A stretch of DNA of 64,000 bases from an uncultured Caproiciproducens sp. (GTDB lineage Bacteria; Bacillota; Clostridia; Oscillospirales; Acutalibacteraceae), in assembly GCF_963664915.1 (NCBI RefSeq), contig NZ_OY761810.1:1192661-1256660 (forward strand), written 5' to 3'. The notes below the pieces were generated by a model. It made no database searches. It saw only the letters and a program-made list of their open reading frames with translations, and was not told where the DNA came from. A program made the translations under genes and the position numbers. The stretch's first letter is position 1, and each line of letters opens with the position of its first letter. Positions 35,499-43,091 of the stretch are shown here, one piece after another.

Positions 35499-36879
35499 AG
35501 AAAACTATATTAACGAATTGGAGCAAATAAAAGCATCCGAGGAGTTTCAACAAAATACAGCGGCGCTGTTGAAAAATCCGCCGCAGGGCAAAGAACCGAA
35601 ACATAAAAAGAAACCCCTGCGTTTTGTTCTGGTTCCCGCAATTGCGGTTGTGCTGGTCTGCGGTTTGTTTTTCAGCGGCGTACTGTTCCCGCTCAGTACG
35701 GTGAGCGCTTCCGAAAACCTGATGAACGGAATTACTGCAAATAAAATCGATGCTGACGATACAATCGGCGAAGACTTTATCCGTTTCGCACAGGATTTTT
35801 CCGTAAAACTGTTTCAAAAATCTGTCACAAAGGATAAAAACTCCCTTGTGTCGCCGGTGTCAGTCTATCTTGCGCTGGGCATGACGGCGAACGGCGCGGA
35901 CGGTGAAACCTTAAAGCAGTTTGAACAGGTGCTTGGCGGCGGGATGAGCATTAGCGAGCTAAGCCGGAATTACTACAATTTTGCAAATCAGCTGAAATCC
36001 ATTCAGAACGGAAAACTGCAAATTGCCAATTCCATTTGGTACCGCGACAAAAGCCTGACGGTGGAAAAGGGATTTCTGCAAAAAAATGCCGATTATTTCG
36101 GCGCGGGCGCGTTTCAGCTTGATTTTACCAAACGGTCCACGGTCAATAAAATAAACGGATGGGTCAAAGAAAACACCGGCGGTAAAATTGATAAAATGGT
36201 GGATAAAATCGACGACACGACCATGATGTACCTGATCAACACCCTTTATTTTGAAGCAAACTGGAGGGATGAATACCTGAAGCATAACATTAGCAGCAAA
36301 GACTTTCACACCGAGAAGGGGACGGTTTCCACTTTATTTATGTCTTCGGATGAAACTTATATTCATGATGAAAAATCCGCAGGAATGGTAAAGCCTTTTA
36401 AGGACACGCGATACGCTTTTGCCGCTATCCTGCCAAACGAGGGCGTCAGCTTGGACGGGTATATTCAGCAGATGACTGGAGAAGGTTTTTTTCAAATGAT
36501 GAATTCAGCCAAAAGCGAAACCGCTGACTGCTGGTTACCTAAGTTTAAGTATGAATACATCACGGATTTGAACGACCCGCTGAAAGCGCTGGGTTTGACG
36601 GACGCCTTCGACTCCGACCGCGCGGACTTCCATTCCATGGGCAGTACGCCGGAAGGGGGGCTTTTTATCAGCGATGTGCTGCACAAGACTTTTATTCAGG
36701 TTGACGAAGCCGGTGCGAAAGCCGGAGCCGCCACTTCGGTGACAATGGCGTGCAGTTCCAGTGCGCCCGGAGCTGAAAAAAAGAAGGTCGTGTTTGATCG
36801 TCCCTTTGTGTATGCGATTATTGATACACAGACGAAACTGCCCGTCTTTATTGGCACGGTTAACAATCCGCAGGAATAA
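35491..36879 (+). CDS. Anti-sigma-like membrane protein with extracellular serpin domain
   Basis: 462 residues from the ATG at 35491 (AGGAGG upstream). Residues 1-43 are cytoplasmic and charged (NKENYINELEQIKASEEFQQNTAALLKN), resembling the short sigma-binding tails of clostridial anti-sigma factors. Residues 45-68 are one membrane helix. About 90-462 is a complete serpin: LVSPVSVYLALGMTANGADGET, LINTLYFEANWRDEY, and the C-terminal DRPFVYAIIDTQTKLPVFIG. The hinge of the reactive loop (EAGAKAGAATS, 406-416) has the small residues of inhibitory serpins, with P1-P1' near Ser-422/Ser-423. A strong terminator follows, so the operon has two genes. A protease-sensing anti-sigma factor is inferred; the domain composition is seen. 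Confidence 0.85.
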   Translation: MNKENYINELEQIKASEEFQQNTAALLKNPPQGKEPKHKKKPLRFVLVPAIAVVLVCGLFFSGVLFPLSTVSASENLMNGITANKIDADDTIGEDFIRFAQDFSVKLFQKSVTKDKNSLVSPVSVYLALGMTANGADGETLKQFEQVLGGGMSISELSRNYYNFANQLKSIQNGKLQIANSIWYRDKSLTVEKGFLQKNADYFGAGAFQLDFTKRSTVNKINGWVKENTGGKIDKMVDKIDDTTMMYLINTLYFEANWRDEYLKHNISSKDFHTEKGTVSTLFMSSDETYIHDEKSAGMVKPFKDTRYAFAAILPNEGVSLDGYIQQMTGEGFFQMMNSAKSETADCWLPKFKYEYITDLNDPLKALGLTDAFDSDRADFHSMGSTPEGGLFISDVLHKTFIQVDEAGAKAGAATSVTMACSSSAPGAEKKKVVFDRPFVYAIIDTQTKLPVFIGTVNNPQE

Positions 36880-36895
36880 AATATTGATGTAAAAA

Positions 36896-36936
36896 GGCAG
36901 GAGACAATGAAAATTGTTGTCTCCTGCCGCTTTTTA
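36896..36936 (+). terminator. Terminator of the sigma/serpin operon
   Basis: GGCAGGAGACAA pairs with TTGTCTCCTGCC, followed by GCTTTTT. It abuts the stop of the small convergent gene at 36934. Confidence 0.85.
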
Positions 36937-37104
36937 TTGGTGATGATCAGACTTTTGCGGGGTTTCACGAATTTTTAGCTCTGTTACGGCAAGTTGCCCT
37001 TCAATATAGTCATTTTCCCCTTTTTGCTGCGCTTTTACAAGAAGCTCGACAGCATCTGCCGTTTTTGCCGCAAGCTCAAAATACATTTTTTTGTAATTTG
37101 GCAT
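36934..37104 (-). CDS. Small 56-residue protein, unknown
   Basis: On the minus strand an ATG at 37104 follows AGGAGG at good spacing and opens 56 codons. The product begins MPNYKKMYFELAAKTADAV and ends in TPQKSDHHQ; it is helical and charged, with no cysteine motif or membrane segment. Proteins of this kind (MPNYKKMYFxLF...) recur in clostridia and phages without known function. Its promoter region carries a perfect 24-bp palindrome that recurs in shorter form before the divergent XRE gene, so that regulator probably controls it. Confidence 0.7.
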   Translation of the reverse strand: MPNYKKMYFELAAKTADAVELLVKAQQKGENDYIEGQLAVTELKIRETPQKSDHHQ

Positions 37105-37116
37105 TTTAATCCTCCT

Positions 37117-37140
37117 ATATTAACTATATATAGTTAATAT
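37117..37140. promoter_or_regulatory. Palindromic operator 1 (small gene side)
   Basis: A perfect 24-bp palindrome with core AACTATATATAGTT, directly upstream of the ribosome site of the 56-residue gene. A degenerate copy (caactataaataggtaat) is at about 37161-37179. Confidence 0.65.
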
Positions 37141-37209
37141 AACACAGACTTTTTAAAAGTCAACTATAAATAGGTAATTATTCTTGCAATTTACAGCTAA
37201 ACTAAAATC

Positions 37210-37223
37210 AACTATATATAGTT
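37210..37223. promoter_or_regulatory. Palindromic operator 2 (XRE gene side)
   Basis: The core AACTATATATAGTT is repeated exactly 12 bases before the XRE start codon, overlapping its ribosome site region. Confidence 0.65.
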
Positions 37224-37234
37224 AGGATGATTAT

Positions 37235-37477
37235 ATGACAATCGGTAAAGCGGTAGCTGACAGAATTGAAGAATTGTGCGGTGAAAAAGGAATTACACTC
37301 AATAAATTGGGGACGATTTCTGGGGTGACCCAATCGACATTGAACAATATTATCAGTGGGGTTAGTAAAAATCCGACGATTTCCACTATCAAAAAGGTTT
37401 GCGACGGCTTGGATATCGATATTATTCAGTTTTTCGACACGCCTGTGTTCCGCAATTTGGAACAGGAAATTAAGTGA
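37235..37477 (+). CDS. XRE-family helix-turn-helix regulator
   Basis: 80 residues, essentially one HTH_3 domain: RIEELCGEKGITLNKLGTISGVTQSTLNNIISGVSKNPTISTIKKVCDGLDIDIIQFF. It is cytoplasmic with no sensor domain. It is divergent from the 56-residue gene, and the shared intergenic region has repeated palindromes, so it probably represses both. The same fold in clostridia often regulates small mobile or phage-derived modules. Confidence 0.85.
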   Translation: MTIGKAVADRIEELCGEKGITLNKLGTISGVTQSTLNNIISGVSKNPTISTIKKVCDGLDIDIIQFFDTPVFRNLEQEIK

Positions 37478-37625
37478 CTGCCTCCTGTGGAAGGCTTTGT
37501 TCCATGTTGTAAATTTATATAAGGAGGCATGTAAATTTCTTATAAGAACGAACGATATATTAAATGAAGCTTAAATAAGCGCAGTGAAAGGATTCGCTGC
37601 GTTCGGATTGTTAGGGAGTAAGACA

Positions 37626-38495
37626 ATGGTTATTCAACATAATATCAGTGCGCTTTTTGCGCTGCGTCAGATTTCGATCAATCAGGCGCTGTGTAATAAA
37701 AGCATTATGAGGCTTTCTTCCGGTTACCGGATCAATTCCGCCGCGGATGACCCGGCCGGCCTTGCCGTTTCTGAAAAAATGCGCTCGCAGATACGGGGGC
37801 TGAAAGTTGCGCAGCAAAACACGCAGGACGGCATCAGTATGGTTCAGACTGCCGATGGGAATCTGAACGAAACGCAGTCCATCCTGCAAAGAATGATGGA
37901 GCTTGCGGTACAGTCCTCCAACGGAACCTATCAGAATGACACGGACAGAAAAAATTCCAGCAAGGAATTTGAGTCGCTGAAGCAGGAAATTGACCGCATT
38001 GCCAATACTACCGACTTTAACGGAACCAAACTGCTCAATGGCAGTCTGGCGGAAAAAACAGACCCTGCCGACCCATCCTTCGGGAAAGACGGCATAACGC
38101 TTCAGGTTGGCGCCGATAATTCGGCGGCCAGCAGTTATACCATTCATATTCCGAATATGAGCGCGAAAGGGCTTGGAGTTGACGGGGCCTCCATTGGCAC
38201 ACAGGAAGACGCGCAGAAAGCCATTGGTCTGATACAAAAAGGAATTGACGCCGTTTCCGGCGCGCGCGGCGGCTTGGGCGCTGAACAGAACAGCCTGGAA
38301 CGTACGCTGAACAGCCTTGGCACGATGGAAGACAACCTGACGGCTGCCGAAAGCCGCATTCGCGATGTGGATATGGCAAAAGAAATGATGGAGCTGGCAA
38401 AGCACAATATTCTGGTACAGGCGGGAATGGCGATGCTTGCGCAGGCGAACCTACAGCCACAGAGCATTTTGAAGCTCCTCGATATGAAAATTTAA
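37626..38495 (+). CDS. Flagellin, short form
   Basis: 289 residues from the ATG at 37626 (AGGGAG upstream). The N-terminal D0/D1 (VIQHNISALFALRQISINQALCNKSIMRLSSGYRINSAADDPAGLAVSEKMRSQIRGL) and C-terminal D1/D0 (NLTAAESRIRDVDMAKEMMELAKHNILVQAGMAMLAQANLQPQSILKLL) are complete. The middle is short, so the surface domains D2/D3 are missing. The C-terminus ends in LLDMKI rather than the usual LLR. No other flagellar gene lies in the window. Confidence 0.93.
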   Translation: MVIQHNISALFALRQISINQALCNKSIMRLSSGYRINSAADDPAGLAVSEKMRSQIRGLKVAQQNTQDGISMVQTADGNLNETQSILQRMMELAVQSSNGTYQNDTDRKNSSKEFESLKQEIDRIANTTDFNGTKLLNGSLAEKTDPADPSFGKDGITLQVGADNSAASSYTIHIPNMSAKGLGVDGASIGTQEDAQKAIGLIQKGIDAVSGARGGLGAEQNSLERTLNSLGTMEDNLTAAESRIRDVDMAKEMMELAKHNILVQAGMAMLAQANLQPQSILKLLDMKI

Positions 38496-38502
38496 TACTA
38501 TA

Positions 38503-38550
38503 AAAATAAAAAGCTTCGGCCGGGATTTCTCCCTTCCGAAGCTTTCTTTA
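38503..38550. terminator. Bidirectional terminator, flagellin / FtsA-like gene
   Basis: AAAGCTTCGG pairs with CCGAAGCTTT. T-rich sequence follows on both strands between the convergent stops. Confidence 0.8.
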
Positions 38551-38554
38551 TGGG

Positions 38555-40645
38555 TTACGGCCTTACGGAATTTTCCCAGTAGATATCTACTTTATCCCCG
38601 TCTGCAAGTATCTGCAGATACGCCGCGTCCTCTCCGTTTACGTGCAGGACAATATTGCCCTGCGGTTTGGATAAATCGATATCCACCAGATTGAGCATAT
38701 CGATCAGGCAATAGGGTGTTTTATCCGGCTTCGCGTTCAGCGCGAGGGTCGCGCGGTTCAGGGTGATATGAGTGACTGCGGCAACTTGCGGCTCTTCATC
38801 AGTCTGCGCCTGTGCAAAAGGCGGCTCAAAAGCCAAAAGCGGTGCCGCCGAAACAGCGGGCGGAGCGTATTCGACCTGATCCTCCGCCGAGAGCGGATCA
38901 TCAAGTCCGGCGGGCTGGCCGTTGATTAGAAAGGTCCGATTCTCATCTTCCCCGGCAAAACAGAGGAGCTCCCGCAGCGTATTGATTTGAAACGTTTGCA
39001 CTTGGTCGCGTGCGGAGAGCGGCTGTTCCGGGTTGGCGGGCTGACCGTTGACCATCGCGCGGGTGCCGACGGTAAATTCGGAGCCATTTAAAAACACCCT
39101 GTGCGTCTTTTCAAAATGCACCACGTCTTCCAATGCGGGATGCGCGTTCGCTCCGGGAATTGCAGGCTCGAATTCAATGCTGTCTCCGGCTTTAATCATA
39201 GCGGCAATATTGCTTTCCGCACCGTTCAGCAGGATGCGCGCGGCGGTCGGATGCCCGCCGTATAAAATTTTATTTTCCCCGTTCAGTTCAACAATCATAC
39301 TTTGGCCGGAACGGCTGATGAGTTGATTGTAGCTGTACCCGTTCATCAGCAGCACATCCAGAACGGAAAGCCTGCCGCTGCGGAACAGCTTTGCCCGGCT
39401 GCCGTTGAGGGTGATGGAAAAGCTGTCGTTAATCAGGTTGAGCGCCGCGGATACGGCAATTCCCAGCGGCGTTGCGTATTCCGGCCCGGTAATGTCTTCG
39501 TCCGACGCGGAGACATGAACCATAAAGTTGCTGCCGCCGATTGCCACACGGGTGAGCGGCAGATTGAGGTATTCCGATACACAGGCGCACATTCCGGGCA
39601 GCTTGCTGCCTCCCCCAACCAAGAAGACGGCGGAAGGGGGGCCTCCGTTGGCCTGTACAATTCTCAGCGAAATTTCTTCACAAAGGGAACGCATGACCGG
39701 CTCCGTTTTATTCCGGATTTCTTCCGGTGTAACCGTATGTTCAAATCCCAGAATATCCTTAAATACGATATTCCGTTCTCCGCTCATTTTTAGTTTGATA
39801 TCTTCCGCTGATGCAAAATCAACAAGATAATCCTTCATAATCGATTCGGTAATCTCATCGCCAGCCACGGTCGCCATGGTGTAGCCAACGACGCCGCCGT
39901 CCTTTGACACGGCAATATCGGAGGTGCCCGCGCCGATATCGACCAGCGCCAGATTCAGCAGGCGCAGTTTCTGCGGGATGGCCGCGTTCATTGCGGCAAT
40001 CGGCTCCAGCGTCAGGCTCGAAACTTCCAGTCCGGTCTTGTGCATGGTTGTGTACAGGCTGTCAACTACTTCGCGGGGCAAAAAGGTTGCAATCACTTCA
40101 ACGCCGATGTTTTGCCCACGATGTTCCAAAAGGTTGGAGATGGGGTAGTTGTCCAGTGTGTACTGAATGATGGAATAACCGACGAGATAAAAAACGGACT
40201 GGTTTTCGTCGGTGGATTCCGGATTGAACTGCCGTTCAGCCGCTTCAATCGCGCCTGCTTCAAGGCGGCAGACAAGTTCTTCGTCAATGGTCTGCGACTG
40301 TTTCAGCGCAAGTTCATAGGAAGCTTTCTGTGTTTTCAGTGCGCGGCCGGCCGCGGCGACGCATACATGTTTGAGCGGATAGCCGATTCGTTTTTCGAGC
40401 CGGTCTTTGACAAGTTTCGCCACCCGGCTCACCTGCTCAATATCCTCGATCTGGCCGTCTATCATGGCCCGCTTCGGATGTTCAACCGTTTCAATCGCCG
40501 AAATACGCAGCTTTTCATTCTCCACGGTTCCTACAATACCAATGACGCTCCGCGTTCCGATATCCAGTGCGAATACGTAATCTTCCGGAGCTTTTCCGGT
40601 TTCCGCGCCTTCCGGCAAAAAATCAGGCTGTTCTTCAATTTGCAT
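38555..40645 (-). CDS. FtsA-like actin-fold protein with long repeat-containing C-terminus
   Basis: 696 residues, start ATG after GGAGG. Residues about 20-405 are an FtsA/PilM-type actin fold: FALDIGTRSVIGIVG (phosphate 1), VDIGAGTSDIAVS (phosphate 2) and VFLVGGGSKLPGM (adenosine), with the 1C-type domain between. FtsA is normally about 420 residues. The extra 290 residues contain several NG-centred units (LLNGAESN...AGDSIEF, VNGQPANPEQPLSARDQV, INGQPAGLDDPLSAEDQV, VNGEDAAY...DGDKVDIYW) that look like repeated beta-grasp domains. There is no C-terminal membrane amphipathic helix. It stands alone, away from ftsZ, so it is probably a paralogue and not the division FtsA. Confidence 0.82.
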   Translation of the reverse strand: MQIEEQPDFLPEGAETGKAPEDYVFALDIGTRSVIGIVGTVENEKLRISAIETVEHPKRAMIDGQIEDIEQVSRVAKLVKDRLEKRIGYPLKHVCVAAAGRALKTQKASYELALKQSQTIDEELVCRLEAGAIEAAERQFNPESTDENQSVFYLVGYSIIQYTLDNYPISNLLEHRGQNIGVEVIATFLPREVVDSLYTTMHKTGLEVSSLTLEPIAAMNAAIPQKLRLLNLALVDIGAGTSDIAVSKDGGVVGYTMATVAGDEITESIMKDYLVDFASAEDIKLKMSGERNIVFKDILGFEHTVTPEEIRNKTEPVMRSLCEEISLRIVQANGGPPSAVFLVGGGSKLPGMCACVSEYLNLPLTRVAIGGSNFMVHVSASDEDITGPEYATPLGIAVSAALNLINDSFSITLNGSRAKLFRSGRLSVLDVLLMNGYSYNQLISRSGQSMIVELNGENKILYGGHPTAARILLNGAESNIAAMIKAGDSIEFEPAIPGANAHPALEDVVHFEKTHRVFLNGSEFTVGTRAMVNGQPANPEQPLSARDQVQTFQINTLRELLCFAGEDENRTFLINGQPAGLDDPLSAEDQVEYAPPAVSAAPLLAFEPPFAQAQTDEEPQVAAVTHITLNRATLALNAKPDKTPYCLIDMLNLVDIDLSKPQGNIVLHVNGEDAAYLQILADGDKVDIYWENSVRP

Positions 40646-40753
40646 TTATTGTGGCCTCCGCTTCGCAGAAATTCTTTCCGTTTATGACGTTATTTTCCAT
40701 TTAATTTTACTACAAATTGTCGATAAATGCAATCGGGACGATCATTTCTCAAA

Positions 40754-41431
40754 CTACAGAAGCTTTTCAAGTTTTTTCCGATCGGTGATGGTAATGCCTC
40801 CGCGGAATAGGGAAACCATGCCCTCGCTCTGAAAATATTTCAGCATTCGGGTTATAACCTCACGCGCGGAACCCATATTCTTTGCGATAGTTTCGTGTGT
40901 CATATTGAGCGTGTCGGTACCGTCAATAGTGGACTGCTCAAGAAGAAAATTAGCCAGCCGCCGGTCAAAGCTCATAAAAAGCACTTGCTCCATCACCCAC
41001 ATCACGTCGGAAAAACGGGAGGAAATCAGCTGGCTGGTGAAGTTCGAAACAGCAAGAGAAGTCTGATTCAGTTCATTATACACCGCAGTCGGAATCAGCA
41101 GAATCCGGGTTTCCTGTTCCGCTTCAATATAAATGTCAAAGCTGATGTTTTTCAGCATGCAGGAGGCTGAGAAAATACAGATGTCCCGCTCAAGAAGGCG
41201 GTAGATAGTAATTTCTTTGCCCGTTTCCGAAAGGATAAAGGCGCGCAGATGCCCGCTCAAAACCATAATCAACCCCATGCAGTCCTGCGAACCGTCATGG
41301 AGCCGCTGCCCTTTCTCGTAAACAGAGGAGACAGCCGACTGCTCCAGCATGTTTTTCTGTCTTTCTGTCAGGCTGTTCCAGAAAGGAAAAGCTTCTTTCA
41401 TAAATGCAAACTCTGTTTGTGTAACGGCCAT
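40754..41431 (-). CDS. Crp/Fnr-family transcription regulator
   Basis: 225 residues from the ATG ending at 41431 (GGGAGG upstream); the longer frame is untranslated sequence. A cNMP-binding-like beta barrel (GLIMVLSGHLRAFILSETGKEITIYRLLERDICIFSASCML) is followed by the long helix and a winged HTH. The recognition helix GSAREVITRMLKYF keeps the R-E-xxx-R pattern (Arg-190, Glu-191, Arg-195) that CRP uses to read TGTGA. There is no FNR-type N-terminal Cys cluster; Cys-51, Cys-85 and Cys-91 are the only cysteines in the sensor domain. Three TGTGA-N5-TCACA sites lie in the next two promoter regions. Confidence 0.87.
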   Translation of the reverse strand: MAVTQTEFAFMKEAFPFWNSLTERQKNMLEQSAVSSVYEKGQRLHDGSQDCMGLIMVLSGHLRAFILSETGKEITIYRLLERDICIFSASCMLKNISFDIYIEAEQETRILLIPTAVYNELNQTSLAVSNFTSQLISSRFSDVMWVMEQVLFMSFDRRLANFLLEQSTIDGTDTLNMTHETIAKNMGSAREVITRMLKYFQSEGMVSLFRGGITITDRKKLEKLL

Positions 41432-41526
41432 CTTGTTGCCTCCCTGTCGGTTCATCAGCCTGATTGTTTTACAAACGGCTGAATATCCATATATGTTTAT
41501 TATACTACAGAAAAACAAAAGAACAA

Positions 41527-41552
41527 AGCCCCGCATCAATTGATGCGGGGCT
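41527..41552 (-). terminator. Terminator of trxA
   Basis: AGCCCCGCATCA pairs with TGATGCGGGGCT. T-rich sequence follows on the minus strand (TTTGTTCTTTTG). Confidence 0.8.
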
Positions 41553-41569
41553 AAAAAACAGAGATTATT

Positions 41570-41881
41570 TTATTGCAGCATTCCAAGTATGGATTCTTTG
41601 CTTTTTGTACCGACAGAGGTATTTACAATTTTTCCGTCTTTCATGACAACCAAGGTCGGAATACTCATTACGCCGAACTGGGAAGCAAGTTCAGGCTGTT
41701 CATCCACGTTTATCTTGCCTACTTTTAAAGTATCGGAAGTCTCTTCCGCAATTTCATCCACAATCGGGGAAACCATGCGGCAGGGACCGCACCAGGGCGC
41801 CCAAAAGTCAATAAGTACCGTTTTATCTGAGTTTACGGCCTCCTGTGTGAAATTATCTTTTGTTAATGTTAAAACTGACAT
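41570..41881 (-). CDS. trxA: Thioredoxin
   Basis: 103 residues from the ATG ending at 41881, which gives normal spacing to AAAGGAG; the ATG two codons earlier is too close. Active site FWAPWCGPCRMVSP and the cis-Pro loop MSIPTLVV are standard. It reduces protein disulfides using electrons from the reductase encoded next. A TGTGA-N5-TCACA site lies 79-93 bases upstream. Confidence 0.95.
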   Translation of the reverse strand: MSVLTLTKDNFTQEAVNSDKTVLIDFWAPWCGPCRMVSPIVDEIAEETSDTLKVGKINVDEQPELASQFGVMSIPTLVVMKDGKIVNTSVGTKSKESILGMLQ

Positions 41882-41959
41882 ATCCATTCTCCTTTATCTA
41901 TTATAACAATTGTTCTTTCTGATTGTAACATTATTATACGCTGGGAATTGTTTTTTTTC

Positions 41960-41974
41960 TGTGACTAAATCACA
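41960..41974. promoter_or_regulatory. Crp/Fnr-type site, trxA promoter region
   Basis: TGTGACTAAATCACA: TGTGA and TCACA half-sites with five bases between, upstream of trxA. Confidence 0.6.
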
Positions 41975-41989
41975 CGGCACAGCTAAAAT

Positions 41990-42856
41990 CTATTTTTTAC
42001 GCTTGCGAACATACTGGATTGCGCTGGTCGCAGCCTTCGCACCGTCATAAACCGCCTTGGAAATTTGGAACATCCCTCCGGTGCAGTCGCCCGCCGCATA
42101 AAGGCCGGGAATATTTGTTTGCTTGTTTTCATCCACCACAATGCGGTTTCCCTCGGTTTCCGCGCCCATGGTTTTGGCAAAGTCCGCGCTTGAAGCCACG
42201 CCGATCGCGACAAACAAACCGCTGAGCGGCTGGGTGGAACCGTCACGGAAAGCGATGGACTCCAAAACAAGATCGCCGCGAAGGGATGCGATTTCCTTTT
42301 TGTTGACAGAAATTTGCTCCGGAAACTGGGCGGAGGGCTCATGGCCGTTGGTCAGCAGCGTTACCGAACCGACAAGGGGCAAAAGCTCGTTTGCCTCGTG
42401 CAGGGCGTAATCGCCGTCACCCAGCACAGCAACGGATTTTCCTCTGTAAAAAAACGCGTCGCAGACGGCGCAGTAGCTGACGCCTTTTCCCTCGAATTCA
42501 CTCAGTCCCTCTATTTTGGGCGTTTTTCTGGAAGCGCCCGTTGCGAGGATGACACAAGGGACTCTGTATGTTTCCGATTTTGACTCAACGGTAAATTCAC
42601 CGTCATAGCTGATACCCAGAACCTCGTCGCTGATGATTGATACGCCGAGCCTTTCAGCCTGGTTAATTCCGTTTTGGACCAGCTGTTCACCGGAAATAGG
42701 TGTCGGAAAACCATAGTAATTTTCTATTTCCCCTGCTTTTGACAAAGCGCCGCTGTCGCGTCCGATCACAATTGTGTTCAGCCCGGCCCGTGCCGTATAA
42801 GCTGCTGCGGATATTCCCGCGGGACCATTTCCTAAAATAATTACATCCGCCATCAT
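41990..42856 (-). CDS. trxB: Thioredoxin reductase-like flavoprotein
   Basis: 288 residues. FAD motif ILGNGPAGISAAAYTARAG, redox-active CAVC (canonical TrxB has CATC), NAD(P) motif VLGDGDYALHEANELL with GDGD in place of GxGxxA, and C-terminal FAD motif GLYAAGDCTGG. It is shorter than typical TrxB (about 310) and the altered pyridine-nucleotide motif suggests a ferredoxin-dependent or atypical clostridial reductase; that is inference. It lies upstream of trxA in the same direction. Confidence 0.85.
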   Translation of the reverse strand: MMADVIILGNGPAGISAAAYTARAGLNTIVIGRDSGALSKAGEIENYYGFPTPISGEQLVQNGINQAERLGVSIISDEVLGISYDGEFTVESKSETYRVPCVILATGASRKTPKIEGLSEFEGKGVSYCAVCDAFFYRGKSVAVLGDGDYALHEANELLPLVGSVTLLTNGHEPSAQFPEQISVNKKEIASLRGDLVLESIAFRDGSTQPLSGLFVAIGVASSADFAKTMGAETEGNRIVVDENKQTNIPGLYAAGDCTGGMFQISKAVYDGAKAATSAIQYVRKRKK

Positions 42857-42909
42857 TTCACCCTCTTTATGATTCTAAATTTAGTATATGCCGAGGTTTC
42901 AAATTATTC

Positions 42910-42924
42910 TGTGATATCATCACA
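42910..42924. promoter_or_regulatory. Crp/Fnr-type site 1, trxB / CoA-disulfide-reductase intergenic region
   Basis: TGTGATATCATCACA, the centre of a 21-base perfect inverted repeat (TTCTGTGAT and ATCACAGAA around ATC). Confidence 0.65.
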
Positions 42925-42940
42925 GAATACAATTTATCTG

Positions 42941-42955
42941 TGTGATTTAGTCACA
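42941..42955. promoter_or_regulatory. Crp/Fnr-type site 2, same intergenic region
   Basis: TGTGATTTAGTCACA, with the same N5 spacing, 31 bases centre-to-centre from site 1 (about three helical turns). The two sites lie between divergent trxB and the fusion oxidoreductase gene. Confidence 0.65.
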
Positions 42956-43091
42956 GAATAGTCTTTAAATTAATGATATCATAAATTCATAAAAAATGGC
43001 ATCAATTATTTACAATATTCTAAAAAATATTATGCTGCTTTAGTTTGTGAAGAAATTGTCAAATTCGAAATAAAGAAAGGCGGATATTAGG

